64,000 nucleotides of DNA from an uncultured Apibacter sp. (lineage in GTDB: Bacteria; Bacteroidota; Bacteroidia; Flavobacteriales; Weeksellaceae), in NCBI GenBank assembly GCA_945280365.1, contig CALYQD010000003.1:62001-126000 (forward strand), in the 5' to 3' direction. The translations under genes and the position numbers were made by a program. This document shows positions 53,014 to 63,109 of this stretch, in pieces; within the stretch, counting starts at the first letter, position 1; every line of letters starts with the position of its first letter. The notes below the pieces were generated by a model that saw nothing but the letters and a program-made list of their open reading frames with translations, did not search any database and was not told where the DNA came from.

Positions 53014-54801
53014 TTAATTTTCAGTATTAAAATAATCTAGAATGATTGAAGTTCTTTTATCGCCAATAAGTTTTTTAATTTCATTCTCGTTTGCCTGTTT
53101 TATAGCAGAAACGGATTTGAAATGACTTAAGAGTATTTCAATGGTTTTTTTTCCGATACCGGAAATTGTTTCCAATTCAGTAGTAAAAGTTTTTTTACTT
53201 CTTTTATTCCTGTGTCTGGTAATTCCATATCTGTGAGCTTCATCTCGTACTTTTTGAAGTACTTTTAAGGTCTCAGACGTCTTATCTAAATACAAAGGAA
53301 TTGGATCATGAGGAAAATAAAGCTCTTCTAATCTCTTTGCAATTCCAATAATAGGAATTTTTCCAGCTAAACCTAATAATTCTAATGATTTATACGCTGA
53401 ACTTAGTTGACCTTTACCTCCATCAATGAGTATTAGTTGAGGAAGCTCATTATTTTCATCTAACTGTCTTTTATATCTTCTATAAATTACCTCCTCCATC
53501 GTAGCAAAATCATTGGGACCTTCAACAGTTTTAACATTAAAAATGCGGTATTCCTTTTTACTTGGTTTTCCATTCCTAAAGACGACACAGGCGGAAACAG
53601 GATTCGTTCCCTGTATATTTGAATTATCAAAGCCTTCAATTAAACGTGGTTCTTCTGGAAGATGTAAAAGTGTTTTCATTTCCGCCATAATGCGATTGGA
53701 ATGGCGTTCAGGATCTACTATTTTTACCTGTTTTAGTTTTTCCAATCTGTATTCTTTTGCATTTCTTTCAGATAAATCTAAAATTTTCTTTTTATCGCCT
53801 ATCTTAGGTATTATTAATTTTACTTCTGGTATTTTCAAATTTATAGGAAAAGGTATATAAATATTTTTGGATGCTGAGTTAAATTTTTCCCGTATATCTA
53901 TGATGCATTTTTGCAATATTTCTTCTTCTGTCTCTTCTAAAAGTTTTTTAATTTCAGTAGTATAGGATTGAATTATTCTTCCTTTCACAATTTTAAAATA
54001 ATTGATATAAGCAGCAGATTCGTCTGAAGTTATTCCAAAAACGTCAACATTGGAAATAACTGGAGAAATAACGGTTGATTTTGCCTGATATTTTTCCAAT
54101 AGATCTAACTTCTCCTTGATTTGCTGCGCTTTTTCGTATTCCATTTTCTGAGAATACTTCATCATTTTATTTCGTAAAGAAGCTAAAGGTTCCGATATAT
54201 TTCCTTTGATGATATCCCTAATTTCTTTAATATTTTCTAAATAATCATCCAGCGTTTGATTTTCCTCACACGGACCTAAGCAATTATGAATATGGTATTC
54301 AAGACAAACCGTATATCTATGAGCTTGAATTTTTTCCTTAGATAGATCTAAATTACAGCTTCGTAAAGGATAAATACTTTTAATAAGCTCTAACAAGGCT
54401 TTTGCAACTATTACAGAGCTATAAGGTCCGTAATATTCCGATCCATCATGAATAATTTTCCTGGTAAGAAATATTCTTGGAAATGGTTCTTTTTTAATAC
54501 ATATACAAGGATAAGTCTTATCATCTTTTAAACGGATATTATATCGAGGCTGATATTCTTTTATTAGATTGTTTTCCAATAACAAAGCATCATATTCAGT
54601 ATCCACAACAGTAATTTTTAAATTCCTAATTTTTGATACCAAAACCTTAGTTTTACCTATATGGTCTTTATTAAAATAAGAGGAAACCCTTTTTTTAAGA
54701 TTTTTAGCTTTTCCTACGTATAAAATCTTTTGATTTTCATCAAAAAATTGGTAAATACCAGGTTTGTTGGGTAGTGTTTTTAACTGAAGTTCTAACGACA
54801 T
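53014..54801 (-). CDS. uvrC: Excinuclease ABC subunit C
   Basis: Makes both cuts in nucleotide-excision repair. The 595-residue protein has the N-terminal GIY-YIG nuclease (P-G-I-Y-Q-F, I-L-Y-V-G-K-A-K), a Cys-rich segment (C-L-E-Y-H-I-H-N-C-L-G-P-C), a UVR motif that binds UvrB (Y-S-Q-K-M-E-Y-E-K-A-Q-Q-I-K), and the RNase H-like C-terminal nuclease (I-E-G-F-D-N-S, L-I-L-I-D-G-G-K-G-Q). It ends in a helix-hairpin-helix (I-S-G-I-G-K-K-T-I). Complete; own -7 box upstream. Confidence 0.96.
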   Translation of the reverse strand: MSLELQLKTLPNKPGIYQFFDENQKILYVGKAKNLKKRVSSYFNKDHIGKTKVLVSKIRNLKITVVDTEYDALLLENNLIKEYQPRYNIRLKDDKTYPCICIKKEPFPRIFLTRKIIHDGSEYYGPYSSVIVAKALLELIKSIYPLRSCNLDLSKEKIQAHRYTVCLEYHIHNCLGPCEENQTLDDYLENIKEIRDIIKGNISEPLASLRNKMMKYSQKMEYEKAQQIKEKLDLLEKYQAKSTVISPVISNVDVFGITSDESAAYINYFKIVKGRIIQSYTTEIKKLLEETEEEILQKCIIDIREKFNSASKNIYIPFPINLKIPEVKLIIPKIGDKKKILDLSERNAKEYRLEKLKQVKIVDPERHSNRIMAEMKTLLHLPEEPRLIEGFDNSNIQGTNPVSACVVFRNGKPSKKEYRIFNVKTVEGPNDFATMEEVIYRRYKRQLDENNELPQLILIDGGKGQLSSAYKSLELLGLAGKIPIIGIAKRLEELYFPHDPIPLYLDKTSETLKVLQKVRDEAHRYGITRHRNKRSKKTFTTELETISGIGKKTIEILLSHFKSVSAIKQANENEIKKLIGDKRTSIILDYFNTEN

Positions 54802-54824
54802 ATTTGTTATTAAGATTTCCTATA

Positions 54825-54832
54825 CAAAAATA
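54825..54832 (-). promoter_or_regulatory. Bacteroidota -7 box before uvrC
   Basis: TATTTTTG on the minus strand, 23 bases before the uvrC ATG. No clear -33 partner. Confidence 0.45.
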
Positions 54833-55034
54833 CACATATCTTACTAAAAAAATCATTATGAAAAAAAATACGCTTTCGCTCTATTCATAATTTATCAGAT
54901 AAATTACTTTTAATAAATATGGATAAATGATGTATTTAAAATTGTTATTTGAAATGAAATCTATTAAGGTAAGAATTTAAATTTCACTAGTAATAATCTT
55001 CTTAAGAATTATAATAGATTTAGTAAAAATTTAA

Positions 55035-56315
55035 TTAAAAATCATATTTATCCATCCATAGATTCCTTAAATAATCTCTAAGTTTATTTTCTCTGGAATT
55101 ATTACCCGGCTGATAAAAAGTTTCATGAGAGGCTTCATCCGGTAAAAATTCTTGATAAGCAAAATTTCCAGGATAATCATGAGAATATTTATAACCCGAT
55201 CCATAATTTAATTCTTTCATTAATTGGGTAGGTGCATTTCTTAAATGAAGAGGAACAGATAGATTTCCCGTTTTCTTTACATAGGATAAAGCCGAATTAA
55301 TGGCTAAATAAGAAGCATTAGATTTGGGAGAGGTTGCTAAATATACGGCACATTGACTTAATAAAATTCTTGCTTCCGGATTCCCAATGACAGCAATGGC
55401 CTGAAATGTATTGTTTGCTAATATTAAGGCAGTTGGATTTGCCATGCCTATATCTTCCGATGCTGAAATAACCATCCTTCTAGCTATAAATTTGATATCC
55501 TCCCCTCCTTCCAACATTCTCGCCAGCCAATAGACGGCTGCATTAGGATCTGAACCCCGTATAGATTTTATAAATGCTGAAATTATATCGTAATGCTGTT
55601 CACCATCTTTATCATATAAAGCCATATTTTCTTGTATGACTTTTTTTATTTCTTCGTTGTTGATATGTATTTCTTCCTGATCATTAAATTGTTGCACTAC
55701 TAAATCCAAACTGTTCAACAATTTTCTTGCATCTCCTCCTGAATATTGGAACAATGCTTCCTCTTCATCAATAATTATATTCTTTTTAGATAAAATTTCA
55801 TCTTCAGTAATTGCTCTATGTAATAAATTTGACAAAGCATTTTTATCTAAATGGTAAAGTGTATAAACCTGACAGCGAGATAATAATGCGGAAACTACTT
55901 CAAAACTCGGATTTTCAGTTGTTGCACCGACTAAGACTATCCATCCCTTTTCTACAGCTTGTAACAGGCTGTCTTGTTGAGACTTATTAAAACGATGTAT
56001 TTCATCAATAAATAAAATAGGGCTTTTTCCCGTAAATAAATTTTGATTTTTAGCCTTCTCGATTACTTCTCTTACTTCTTTTACTCCCGAACTTACAGCA
56101 CTTAAGGTATAATACTCTCTTTTAGATTCGGAAGCAATGATTTCTGCAAGAGTAGTTTTTCCGGTACCCGGAGGTCCCCAAAAAATCATAGAAGCTAAAT
56201 TTCCACTATCTATCATTCTTCTTATGGGCCCATCTTTTCCTATCAAATGAGATTGGTATTGATAGTCCTTAAGGGTTTTCGGACGCATTCTTTCTGCTAA
56301 AGGTGACTGACTCAT
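55035..56315 (-). CDS. rarA: Replication-associated recombination protein A (RarA/MgsA) AAA+ ATPase
   Basis: A 426-residue clamp-loader-like ATPase that acts at stalled forks. Walker A is G-P-P-G-T-G-K-T-T near residue 47, Walker B is I-L-F-I-D-E-I-H-R-F-N, sensor 1 lies in V-G-A-T-T-E-N-P-S-F, and A-R-K-L-L-N-S-L-D carries sensor 2. The C-terminal MgsA tetramer domain has G-S-D-P-N-A-A-V-Y-W-L-A-R-M-L-E-G-G-E-D and Y-L-P-D-E/F-L-P-D-E. The opening P-L-A-E-R-M-R-P-K-T-L is typical. Confidence 0.95.
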   Translation of the reverse strand: MSQSPLAERMRPKTLKDYQYQSHLIGKDGPIRRMIDSGNLASMIFWGPPGTGKTTLAEIIASESKREYYTLSAVSSGVKEVREVIEKAKNQNLFTGKSPILFIDEIHRFNKSQQDSLLQAVEKGWIVLVGATTENPSFEVVSALLSRCQVYTLYHLDKNALSNLLHRAITEDEILSKKNIIIDEEEALFQYSGGDARKLLNSLDLVVQQFNDQEEIHINNEEIKKVIQENMALYDKDGEQHYDIISAFIKSIRGSDPNAAVYWLARMLEGGEDIKFIARRMVISASEDIGMANPTALILANNTFQAIAVIGNPEARILLSQCAVYLATSPKSNASYLAINSALSYVKKTGNLSVPLHLRNAPTQLMKELNYGSGYKYSHDYPGNFAYQEFLPDEASHETFYQPGNNSRENKLRDYLRNLWMDKYDF

Positions 56316-56539
56316 CCTATAATTTTATACGATTATTAATTAATTTAAGAAATTTATAATAATTTTCAAAATTCCTTTATAATTAGCTTTTTCTTTGATT
56401 TATCTATATAATTTAGAAAATAATCTTTATATATAAATAATTTATCTTTAACATACTGAAGTAAATGTACATTCGGAAATTTTTGTATATAAAGTTTATA
56501 AAATTTCTTTGTATACATTAATTAAAATCATTGTTAATT

Positions 56540-56929
56540 CTATTTACCCTTGTAAAGAGTTTTTCCATCTTTATCTAAGTAATAAATTTTATTTATTTTA
56601 TTTATTTCCCAATTTTTATTTTTCCATTCATTCGTTCCTATTTTTTTTAGAATTAAAGAACCTTTAATTTCTGCTGCAAAAACTTCAATTACATCTCCTT
56701 TCACCAGTATATAGGCGGCAAAAGTCGATGAAGAAGACACAGCATTTAATTTAGTTCCTTGCTCGAAAGGACGAATACATGTTTTCTTGGTTTGTGACCA
56801 TTGATATCCTGCAGAACCTATGCACCCATGGTCATCCTTATCATTACCTACCATAATATCAGCATTTTTTTTTGTTGAACATGAGAGCAGAATAATGTTA
56901 GTACTTAAAATTAAAAATAATTGTCTCAT
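56540..56929 (-). CDS. Small lipoprotein with a Cys-rich motif
   Basis: A 129-residue protein whose leader ends in a lipobox (I-L-L-S-C, Cys about residue 17). The mature part begins with a motif C-I-G-S-A-G-Y-Q-W-S-Q and K-K-T-C-I-R-P-F-E, seen in small Bacteroidota lipoproteins of unknown role, and continues as beta strands (V-I-E-V-F-A-A-E-I-K). I chose the ATG at 56929, which puts the leader first; the longer frame adds ten residues. Its upstream end lies only 16 bases after the GH3 stop, so the two may be co-transcribed. Confidence 0.65.
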   Translation of the reverse strand: MRQLFLILSTNIILLSCSTKKNADIMVGNDKDDHGCIGSAGYQWSQTKKTCIRPFEQGTKLNAVSSSSTFAAYILVKGDVIEVFAAEIKGSLILKKIGTNEWKNKNWEINKINKIYYLDKDGKTLYKGK

Positions 56930-56945
56930 TAGTAAAATTTTTACG

Positions 56946-58460
56946 TTATTTATCGTCAAGTTTCAGCAGTGAATCCAGATATTCTCTGTCATTGGCTAAT
57001 CGTGGAATTTTATTTTGTCCACCCAGTTTTCCTCTTTGCTTCATCCAATCATAAAAAAGATTGGACCTCGCAATATGTACTTTCGGCATAGTCAAAGTCA
57101 TATCATTATATCTTTTGGCTTCATAATCGGAATTCAACAATTGCAACTCTCTATCTAAAATTTCCGTAAATTTTTCAAGAGAAGTCGGCTGCTGCGTAAA
57201 TTCAATTATCCATTCATGAGAACCTTTTTCTTTTCCTTTCATGAATATAGGCCCGGCTGTATATTCTGAAATTATTGCATGAGTTTCTTTTTCTGCTTGC
57301 TTCAAAGCCTTTTCAGCATTCTCTACCATTAATTCTTCTCCAAAAGCATTTATATAAAATTTAGTTCTTCCAGTTACTCGTATTCGATATGGGTGTTTTG
57401 ATACAAATTTTACTGTATCTCCAATAATATAACGCCATAATCCTCCATTGGTTGTTATAACCAGAGCATAGTTTGTATTTAGTTGTACATCTTCTAAAGA
57501 GATAATAGATGGATAATCAGAATAAAACTCATCCATGGGAATAAACTCATAAAATATACCATAGTCAAGCATTAGGAGCATATCTTTACAATCATTAGTA
57601 TCTTGCATGGCGAAATAACCTTCCGATGCATTATAGATTTCATAATAATTAATGGGTTTTGAAATTATTGATGCATATTGCTCAACATAGGGAGAAAAAC
57701 TAATCCCTCCATGAAAAAAACATTCAACGTTCGGCCATATTTCGTCAATATATATTTTTTGCGTAGCTTCTAATACTTTTCTTAATAAAACCATCATCCA
57801 GGAAGGAACTCCGGTAAAACTTCCTACATCCTGTTTTATTACCTGTTCAACAATTGCCGGTAATTTTATTTCCCACTCTTTTAATAAAGAAACTTCTTTA
57901 TTGGGTGTACTTTTCCACTCTGCCCAAAAGGGTAGATTATCAATTAACACTGCTGATAGATCACCATATTTTGAATCAAATCCGGAATAATTTTCTCTAG
58001 TACCTCCCAATCTAAGATTTTTGCATTCAAAAATTTTAGTTTTCGGATTGTGATATGCATACACGGAAAACAAATCTTTACCTGCTTTATAGTGACATTC
58101 TTGTAAACTATCTTCTGTAATAGGAATAAATTTGCTTTTGGCATTGGTTGTACCTGAGGATTTAGCAAACCATTTAATTTGACCGGGCCAAATAACATTC
58201 TTCTCCCCTTTTCTGGCTCGTGTTATATAAGGCTCGAAATCTTCATAATGCACCAAGGGAATCTGTTCCTTGAAATCCTTGTAGGAAGTAATAGATTTAA
58301 ATTTACATTTTTTTCCATATTCTGTATCTTTTGCCTTATATAAAAGAGCACTTAGTACGGCATTTTGGATATCTTCAGGATTATTTATGAAAACTTCCAT
58401 TTGTTTAACCCTTTTTTTTATATACCATTGGATAAAGGTATTTACAATTCCTGACACCAT
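56946..58460 (-). CDS. GH3-family acyl-acid amidosynthetase-like protein
   Basis: A 504-residue protein of the GH3 family, acyl-adenylating enzymes named for plant auxin-responsive genes. The ATP-binding loop appears as A-K-S-S-G-T-T-N-A-K-S-K. Further motifs are F-F-H-G-G-I-S-F, Y-N-A-S-E-G-Y-F-A-M-Q-D, L-W-R-Y-I-I-G-D-T-V-K-F and T-G-R-T-K-F-Y-I-N-A-F-G-E-E. Bacterial substrates are mostly unknown. The N-terminal A-K-D-T-E-Y-G-K-K-C region is typical of the Bacteroidota group. It is divergent from an acyl-CoA ligase, another adenylate-forming enzyme. Confidence 0.9.
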   Translation of the reverse strand: MVSGIVNTFIQWYIKKRVKQMEVFINNPEDIQNAVLSALLYKAKDTEYGKKCKFKSITSYKDFKEQIPLVHYEDFEPYITRARKGEKNVIWPGQIKWFAKSSGTTNAKSKFIPITEDSLQECHYKAGKDLFSVYAYHNPKTKIFECKNLRLGGTRENYSGFDSKYGDLSAVLIDNLPFWAEWKSTPNKEVSLLKEWEIKLPAIVEQVIKQDVGSFTGVPSWMMVLLRKVLEATQKIYIDEIWPNVECFFHGGISFSPYVEQYASIISKPINYYEIYNASEGYFAMQDTNDCKDMLLMLDYGIFYEFIPMDEFYSDYPSIISLEDVQLNTNYALVITTNGGLWRYIIGDTVKFVSKHPYRIRVTGRTKFYINAFGEELMVENAEKALKQAEKETHAIISEYTAGPIFMKGKEKGSHEWIIEFTQQPTSLEKFTEILDRELQLLNSDYEAKRYNDMTLTMPKVHIARSNLFYDWMKQRGKLGGQNKIPRLANDREYLDSLLKLDDK

Positions 58461-58638
58461 TTTTTACTATTTTTTAGGATATAAAAATACATATTATTAC
58501 TAAACCTAGCCAAAACTTAGATAATTTTTGAAATTATTAACATATCTTAATTTCAAAATAATTATAAAATTCATAAATTTACTTTTCGAAAATTTATTAA
58601 TATAATTGATTTTAAATTTCGATAACAAAAAATTAAAT

Positions 58639-60393
58639 ATGAATTTTTCGCAAATCATACTTGATAACAAAGTGTTATCATCTAAAGTAGCCTTAAATTA
58701 TAAAGAAAATCACGAATGGAAATCTTACTCTTGGCAAGAATTTACTAATTTAGTAAAACAAACTGCTAATGCATTAAAATCTTTGGGTGCTAAACCTGAT
58801 GATAAGATAGCTATATATGCTGATAATATGCCGCAATGGGTGATTCTAGATTTAGCAATATTAAATATCGGAGGAATAACTGTTCCAATTTTTGCAACCC
58901 TTACATCTGAACAAGCGGAATATATTATTAAAGAAGCTAATGTAAAAATTATTTTTGCTGGTAATGAAAAACAGTATTCTAATTGTCTTGAAATTTATTC
59001 AAAATCCAATTCCCTTGAACATATTTTAGTAGCTAAAAATATTATCGATTTAAAAAGTAAATATTCTTATCATTTTTATGAATTGATAAAAGATCATTCT
59101 ACTGAATGTGAAATTAAATCTAAAAATATGGATGATATTGCATCCATAATTTATACGTCTGGAACGACTGGAGAACCTAAAGGTGTTATGCTTTCCCACG
59201 GTAATTTTATTGAGACCTGTAATGCGCATAAAAATTTCTATGGATTTACTCCAAAAAATGAAAACTCTTTGGTTTTTTTACCTTTAAGCCATGTTTTCGA
59301 AAAATGTTGGAGTTCATTCGTACTTTCTAGTGGAGGTCAATTAAGCTTTTGTGAAAATCCAAAAGAAATTACTAAATTTCTTACGGAAGTAAGACCAACT
59401 ACTATGTGTACGGTTCCTCGTTTTTTTCAAAAAATTTATATTTCAGTTAATGAAAAAATAAAAAAAAGTCCTAAGCTTCTTAAAAAAATATTTAATTCTG
59501 CCTTAACTATAGGTCGAAATTATGCTGACTTGAAAAGAAAAAATATAAAAATCCCTTTATTATTAGCTGTTAAATATAAAATAGTAGATACTATTTTCTT
59601 TAAAAAAATAAAAAAACGACTCGGTGGAAATTTATGGTTCATTCCGGTAGGTGGCGCATCAATAAGTCCTGAAATTACTGAATTTTTTGATTCTATTGGA
59701 ATTCAACTACGTGTAGGATATGGACTAACTGAAACAACTGCTACGGTGGCCGCATTTCCACTAAATAATTATGAATATAATTCTGTTGGAAAGCCTATGA
59801 CAGGTGTTCAAATATGCATTGGTGAAGAAAATGAAATTCTCATTAAAGGATATGGTGTTTTCAAGGGATATTATAATAAGGAAAAAGAAACAAAAGAAGC
59901 ATTTACTGCTGATGGTTGGTTTAGAACCGGAGATGCTGGAAAATTTGATGAAAACGGTAATTTGATAATTATAGATCGTATCAAAGATTTAATGAAAACT
60001 TCCAATGGAAAATATATTTGTCCCCAACCTATTGAAAATTTATTGACCAATGATACTTTAATTGAGAAAGCTGTACTTGTTGGTGATAATAAGCCTTATG
60101 TAACTGCTTTATTAGTACCGAATTTTGAAGCTCTAAAACTTTTTGCAAGTAAATTAAACATTCATTTTAATTCTTTAGAAGAACTTTTAATCAATCAAAA
60201 AATAAAAGAGCTTTTTACTAATAGAATTAATCAAATGCAAGAACATTTGGCAGGATTTGAAAAGATTAAAAAATTCCATTTGCTCCCTATGGATTTTAAT
60301 ATGGATTTGGGAGAAATTACTCCTACTTTAAAAATTAGACGAAAAATTGTATTGGAAAAATTCAAATTACTAATTGATGATATGTACAGTTAA
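58639..60393 (+). CDS. Long-chain fatty acid-CoA ligase (AMP-forming)
   Basis: A 584-residue adenylate-forming enzyme of the FadD15/FAA1 type. The P-loop is Y-T-S-G-T-T-G-E-P-K-G-V-M. Further conserved pieces are L-P-L-S-H-V-F-E, G-Y-G-L-T-E-T-T, W-F-R-T-G-D-A-G-K-F-D and I-I-D-R-I-K-D-L-M-K-T-S-N-G-K. It activates fatty acids for lipid synthesis or degradation. I chose the ATG at 58639; a TTG at 58606 is the alternative. A strong terminator follows. Confidence 0.9.
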   Translation: MNFSQIILDNKVLSSKVALNYKENHEWKSYSWQEFTNLVKQTANALKSLGAKPDDKIAIYADNMPQWVILDLAILNIGGITVPIFATLTSEQAEYIIKEANVKIIFAGNEKQYSNCLEIYSKSNSLEHILVAKNIIDLKSKYSYHFYELIKDHSTECEIKSKNMDDIASIIYTSGTTGEPKGVMLSHGNFIETCNAHKNFYGFTPKNENSLVFLPLSHVFEKCWSSFVLSSGGQLSFCENPKEITKFLTEVRPTTMCTVPRFFQKIYISVNEKIKKSPKLLKKIFNSALTIGRNYADLKRKNIKIPLLLAVKYKIVDTIFFKKIKKRLGGNLWFIPVGGASISPEITEFFDSIGIQLRVGYGLTETTATVAAFPLNNYEYNSVGKPMTGVQICIGEENEILIKGYGVFKGYYNKEKETKEAFTADGWFRTGDAGKFDENGNLIIIDRIKDLMKTSNGKYICPQPIENLLTNDTLIEKAVLVGDNKPYVTALLVPNFEALKLFASKLNIHFNSLEELLINQKIKELFTNRINQMQEHLAGFEKIKKFHLLPMDFNMDLGEITPTLKIRRKIVLEKFKLLIDDMYS

Positions 60394-60422
60394 TATGTAA
60401 ATCATTCTTATATATAAATATG

Positions 60423-60457
60423 AAAAAACAACTAAGTTATTCTCTTAGTTGTTTTTT
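60423..60457 (+). terminator. Terminator after the acyl-CoA ligase gene
   Basis: AAAAAACAACTAAG pairs fully with CTTAGTTGTTTTTT across a 7-base loop. Confidence 0.9.
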
Positions 60458-60510
60458 CATTAAATCGTTATTGGTTAATTTTAAAATTTTTAGAAAGTTT
60501 AGCTTTATGC

Positions 60511-60541
60511 TTGGTTCAATTTAAAAATATTTCTATATTTG
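60511..60541 (+). promoter_or_regulatory. Promoter of tRNA-Ser, full Bacteroidota type
   Basis: A -33 TTGG (60511-60514), a 19-base spacer and a -7 TATATTTG (60534-60541). This is the best complete promoter in the window. It places the start a few bases before the tRNA 5' end. Confidence 0.8.
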
Positions 60542-60555
60542 CGCTTCAATTATAA

Positions 60556-60642
60556 AGAGAGGTGCTCGAGTGGTTGAAGAGGCTACCCTGGAAAGGTAGT
60601 ATACGGGTAACCGTATCGTGGGTTCGAATCCCATCCTCTCTG
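60556..60642 (+). tRNA. tRNA-Ser (anticodon GGA)
   Basis: A class II tRNA with a long variable arm. Acceptor AGAGAGG pairs with CCTCTCT, followed by discriminator G. The anticodon stem CTACC / GGTAG encloses CTGGAAA with anticodon GGA at 60590-60592, reading UCC and UCU. The variable arm is TACGGGTAACCGTA-like, and the T arm is GTGGG TTCGAAT CCCAT-like. CCA is not encoded. It marks the border to foreign-looking DNA on its 3' side. Confidence 0.95.
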
Positions 60643-60658
60643 CAAAAAAACGATAATC

Positions 60659-60684
60659 AAACCCGCTTTAATAGCGGGTTTTTG
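60659..60684 (+). terminator. Terminator after tRNA-Ser
   Basis: AACCCGCT, a short loop, AGCGGGTT and a T run. Confidence 0.85.
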
Positions 60685-60718
60685 TGATATACCGAAATTA
60701 AAAAAAATAGATAAACTA

Positions 60719-61099
60719 ATGAAAGAAAAATTACTTAATTCTTATGCTTTTAAAACATTGCTGCATGGTTACAAAAATATTTTTTGTTATACAGGGCGCG
60801 AAAGCAAACGTGCATTTGGCTTTTTTATAATAATTAATTCTATATTATTTATAATAGCTATTATTTTAGGTGCATTACTTACTCGTGCGATTGAATTTTT
60901 AGGAACGATAGTGTGCTGGGCAATTTTGGCAGGATATTTCTTATCCACATTATCATTTAATGTTCGTCGCTTACATGATGCTGGATACTCTGGTAAGTGG
61001 TGCTTACTATGTCTTTTCGCTCCAGTAATCGTATGGATTGTTTCATTAAACTTAGAATCAACACCCGGTTCTAATCAGTATGGTGAAGAACCAAAATAA
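60719..61099 (+). CDS. DUF805 membrane protein (YhaH-like), probably imported
   Basis: A 126-residue protein with two or three membrane helices. It has the DUF805 motifs G-R-E-S-K-R-A-F-G-F-F near the start, N-V-R-R-L-H-D-A-G-Y-S-G-K-W after the second helix, and a closing T-P-G-S-N-Q-Y-G-E-E-P. Function is unknown. The family is common in gammaproteobacteria, and the genes to its right have gammaproteobacterial relatives. It begins only 77 bases after the tRNA. Confidence 0.85.
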   Translation: MKEKLLNSYAFKTLLHGYKNIFCYTGRESKRAFGFFIIINSILFIIAIILGALLTRAIEFLGTIVCWAILAGYFLSTLSFNVRRLHDAGYSGKWCLLCLFAPVIVWIVSLNLESTPGSNQYGEEPK

Positions 61100-61127
61100 A
61101 TTTATAATAAATCTATTTTTCTTTTAA

Positions 61128-61172
61128 TTGTTAATCGTGTTTTCTGTTATTTATTGACTACACGATTAACAA
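61128..61172. repeat. 13-bp inverted repeat after the DUF805 gene
   Basis: TTGTTAATCGTGT and ACACGATTAACAA are perfect complements with a 19-base loop. No T run follows on the plus strand, so a terminator role is doubtful. Confidence 0.55.
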
Positions 61173-61194
61173 AACAAATATTATAATTAAATGA

Positions 61195-61720
61195 GCCCTA
61201 GCTGTTATAAACCTATAGCCATGCCATTTTGGTTAATAATCAGCAGTACTTAATTGAATATGCTCTTTCAAATTTCAAAGGTGCTTCCACATTAGCCATC
61301 GCTATGGGATGATCTACCATTTTAAAAATTTCAATATCGTTTAATCTGTCTCCAAATGCATATGATTAGGAAATACCATACAAATTGGCATTTTGTAATA
61401 TCAAATGCTTTTGAACCTCTAGTATTAAATATATCAACACAATACGGTGTATTTCGTATAAAGGTGAGTTCAGGAAAAAAATCTTGATAGATTGCTCTCC
61501 ATTTTCACAGATCAAGAGTAGCATATGAATTGGCTTATGAAGATGAATTTTATCCTAAAATTGAGGAATAGCTTGTTTCAAATAATCATAAAATTTTTTC
61601 GCTGCCTCTCCTGATATTGAAATTCGCATCAAGTGATCATTATAAAAAGCTAATGGAATACCATTATTTGAACGAGAAAACTCCAGCATACGATTAATGC
61701 TGATACATTGATAAACCAGC
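61195..61720 (-). pseudogene. Cof-type HAD phosphatase, C-terminal part, decayed
   Basis: The minus strand gives, with stops and frame changes, R-M-L-E-F-S-R-S-N-N-G-I-P-L-A-F-Y-N-D-H and R-I-S-I-S-G-E-A-A-K-K-F-Y. H-L-I-L-Q-N-A-N-L-Y-G-I-S and the catalytic loop F-G-D-R-L-N-D-I-E-I-F-K-M-V-D-H-P-I-A-M follow, then A-N-V. These are the cap and C-terminal core of HAD subfamily IIB (Cof/YidA-like) phosphatases. The matching N-terminal part lies on the same strand at 63110-63420, with an intact gene in between. Confidence 0.82.
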
Positions 61721-61759
61721 AAATAAGTGGATTGATAACTATAAGACTATGAACACAAA

Positions 61760-62851
61760 ATGAGATATAATTTCCAATTTATTACTTCTAGATTTTATCG
61801 ATATGACTGCATTCCTTATAACTTTACTGATTGTTATCGTATTATTACCAATGAGGGAACTTATTTTTTTTATAAAAACCAATTTATCGATGTAAGTGTC
61901 TTAGATAAATTAGATGAAGGCGATGTTATCCATATTGCTTCTCACGCACTTAATGATGGCACTTTTTGGCTCCACTGGTTAGTTTCATGGAAAGGAGACT
62001 TGGCTATTCGTAATAAATTACATTGTGCTTTCCCTCATCCTTCTACATTAATTTTACCATTTTTGATCTTGATAGGATTTTGGCTGGATCTTCAATTTAT
62101 AACACTATTTTTAGCCACTGGGTTGTTTCTAATTTTGATATGGTGTATTTGTTCAACGCTATTTCGTTTAATAAATTTGGTTTTACCTAAACAATTTTTT
62201 TTACGTCAGCGATATCATAAATTAAAAAAAGGCGATCTTAGTTTTATGAAAACCTCGTTTTTAGAACATCGTAAAACCGTTAATTGTTCATCAACAGACT
62301 TACCTGTATATGAAGGAATTGCAACTAATATAGATAGACAATTAATTTATCGATCGGAACGAAGGAAAATATTATTTGATTTTAGCGGTGTTAGACTATT
62401 TTTCGATGAACTTGCTTTAGATAATGATCATATACCGGTTGTTTATTCTTTTGGCCATCCGACGTTTATTGCATCAGGAGATAAACTCAGTTTAATATTT
62501 GAAAATAACAAAATACATGGGATTATTAATCATACCGATGGTTCAAGCTATTTAATTCCTCATTGTATTTGGATAAGTAAACAAAAAGCGAAAACGTTAT
62601 TACGTAATTGGTATTTTTATACTATTTTTGCCCCAATTGCATTTTTATTATTACAGATAATTATATATCCAATTAAAGAGTTTGATTTTATAATGAATGG
62701 TTTTTTATGGATAATATCCGGAGCACAAATTATTCCTTTACTCCTGTTACTATTTTATACGCTATTTTCATATCTTAATGATCGTTCCTATGCCAAACGA
62801 GTTTTAAAATGGTTATATCAAACCACAGGACATTGGCCGAAAGAGCTCTGA
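61760..62851 (+). CDS. Uncharacterised membrane protein, probably imported
   Basis: A 363-residue protein I do not recognise. The N-terminal 90 residues are soluble (Y-R-I-I-T-N-E-G-T-Y-F-F-Y, L-D-E-G-D-V-I-H-I-A). Two adjacent membrane helices follow (about 95-138), then a long soluble loop of about 150 residues, a helix near 290-308 and one or two more near 318-340. It is the only long intact frame in the imported block and lies between the two HAD phosphatase remnants, in opposite orientation. Confidence 0.6.
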   Translation: MRYNFQFITSRFYRYDCIPYNFTDCYRIITNEGTYFFYKNQFIDVSVLDKLDEGDVIHIASHALNDGTFWLHWLVSWKGDLAIRNKLHCAFPHPSTLILPFLILIGFWLDLQFITLFLATGLFLILIWCICSTLFRLINLVLPKQFFLRQRYHKLKKGDLSFMKTSFLEHRKTVNCSSTDLPVYEGIATNIDRQLIYRSERRKILFDFSGVRLFFDELALDNDHIPVVYSFGHPTFIASGDKLSLIFENNKIHGIINHTDGSSYLIPHCIWISKQKAKTLLRNWYFYTIFAPIAFLLLQIIIYPIKEFDFIMNGFLWIISGAQIIPLLLLLFYTLFSYLNDRSYAKRVLKWLYQTTGHWPKEL

Positions 62852-63109
62852 ATTACAACAACTAAGTGAATATTGTCAAGATGAATTAACCTAAAATTAT
62901 CGGCATGGTCTGGTATTATTAAAAATTATATACTTCATTAAGGTTATAACCACATTTGTAAAAGCGTTGTATGTGGGCATAATAATTTTTGAAAACAGTG
63001 AGTTATAAGAATAAATACTAATGTTTTTCTTTGATTACATAAAACAACTAATCCTACTAAATCGTATACAGTGAATTGAGTAAGTCTCTCTTAAATTACA
63101 AAGATGTTT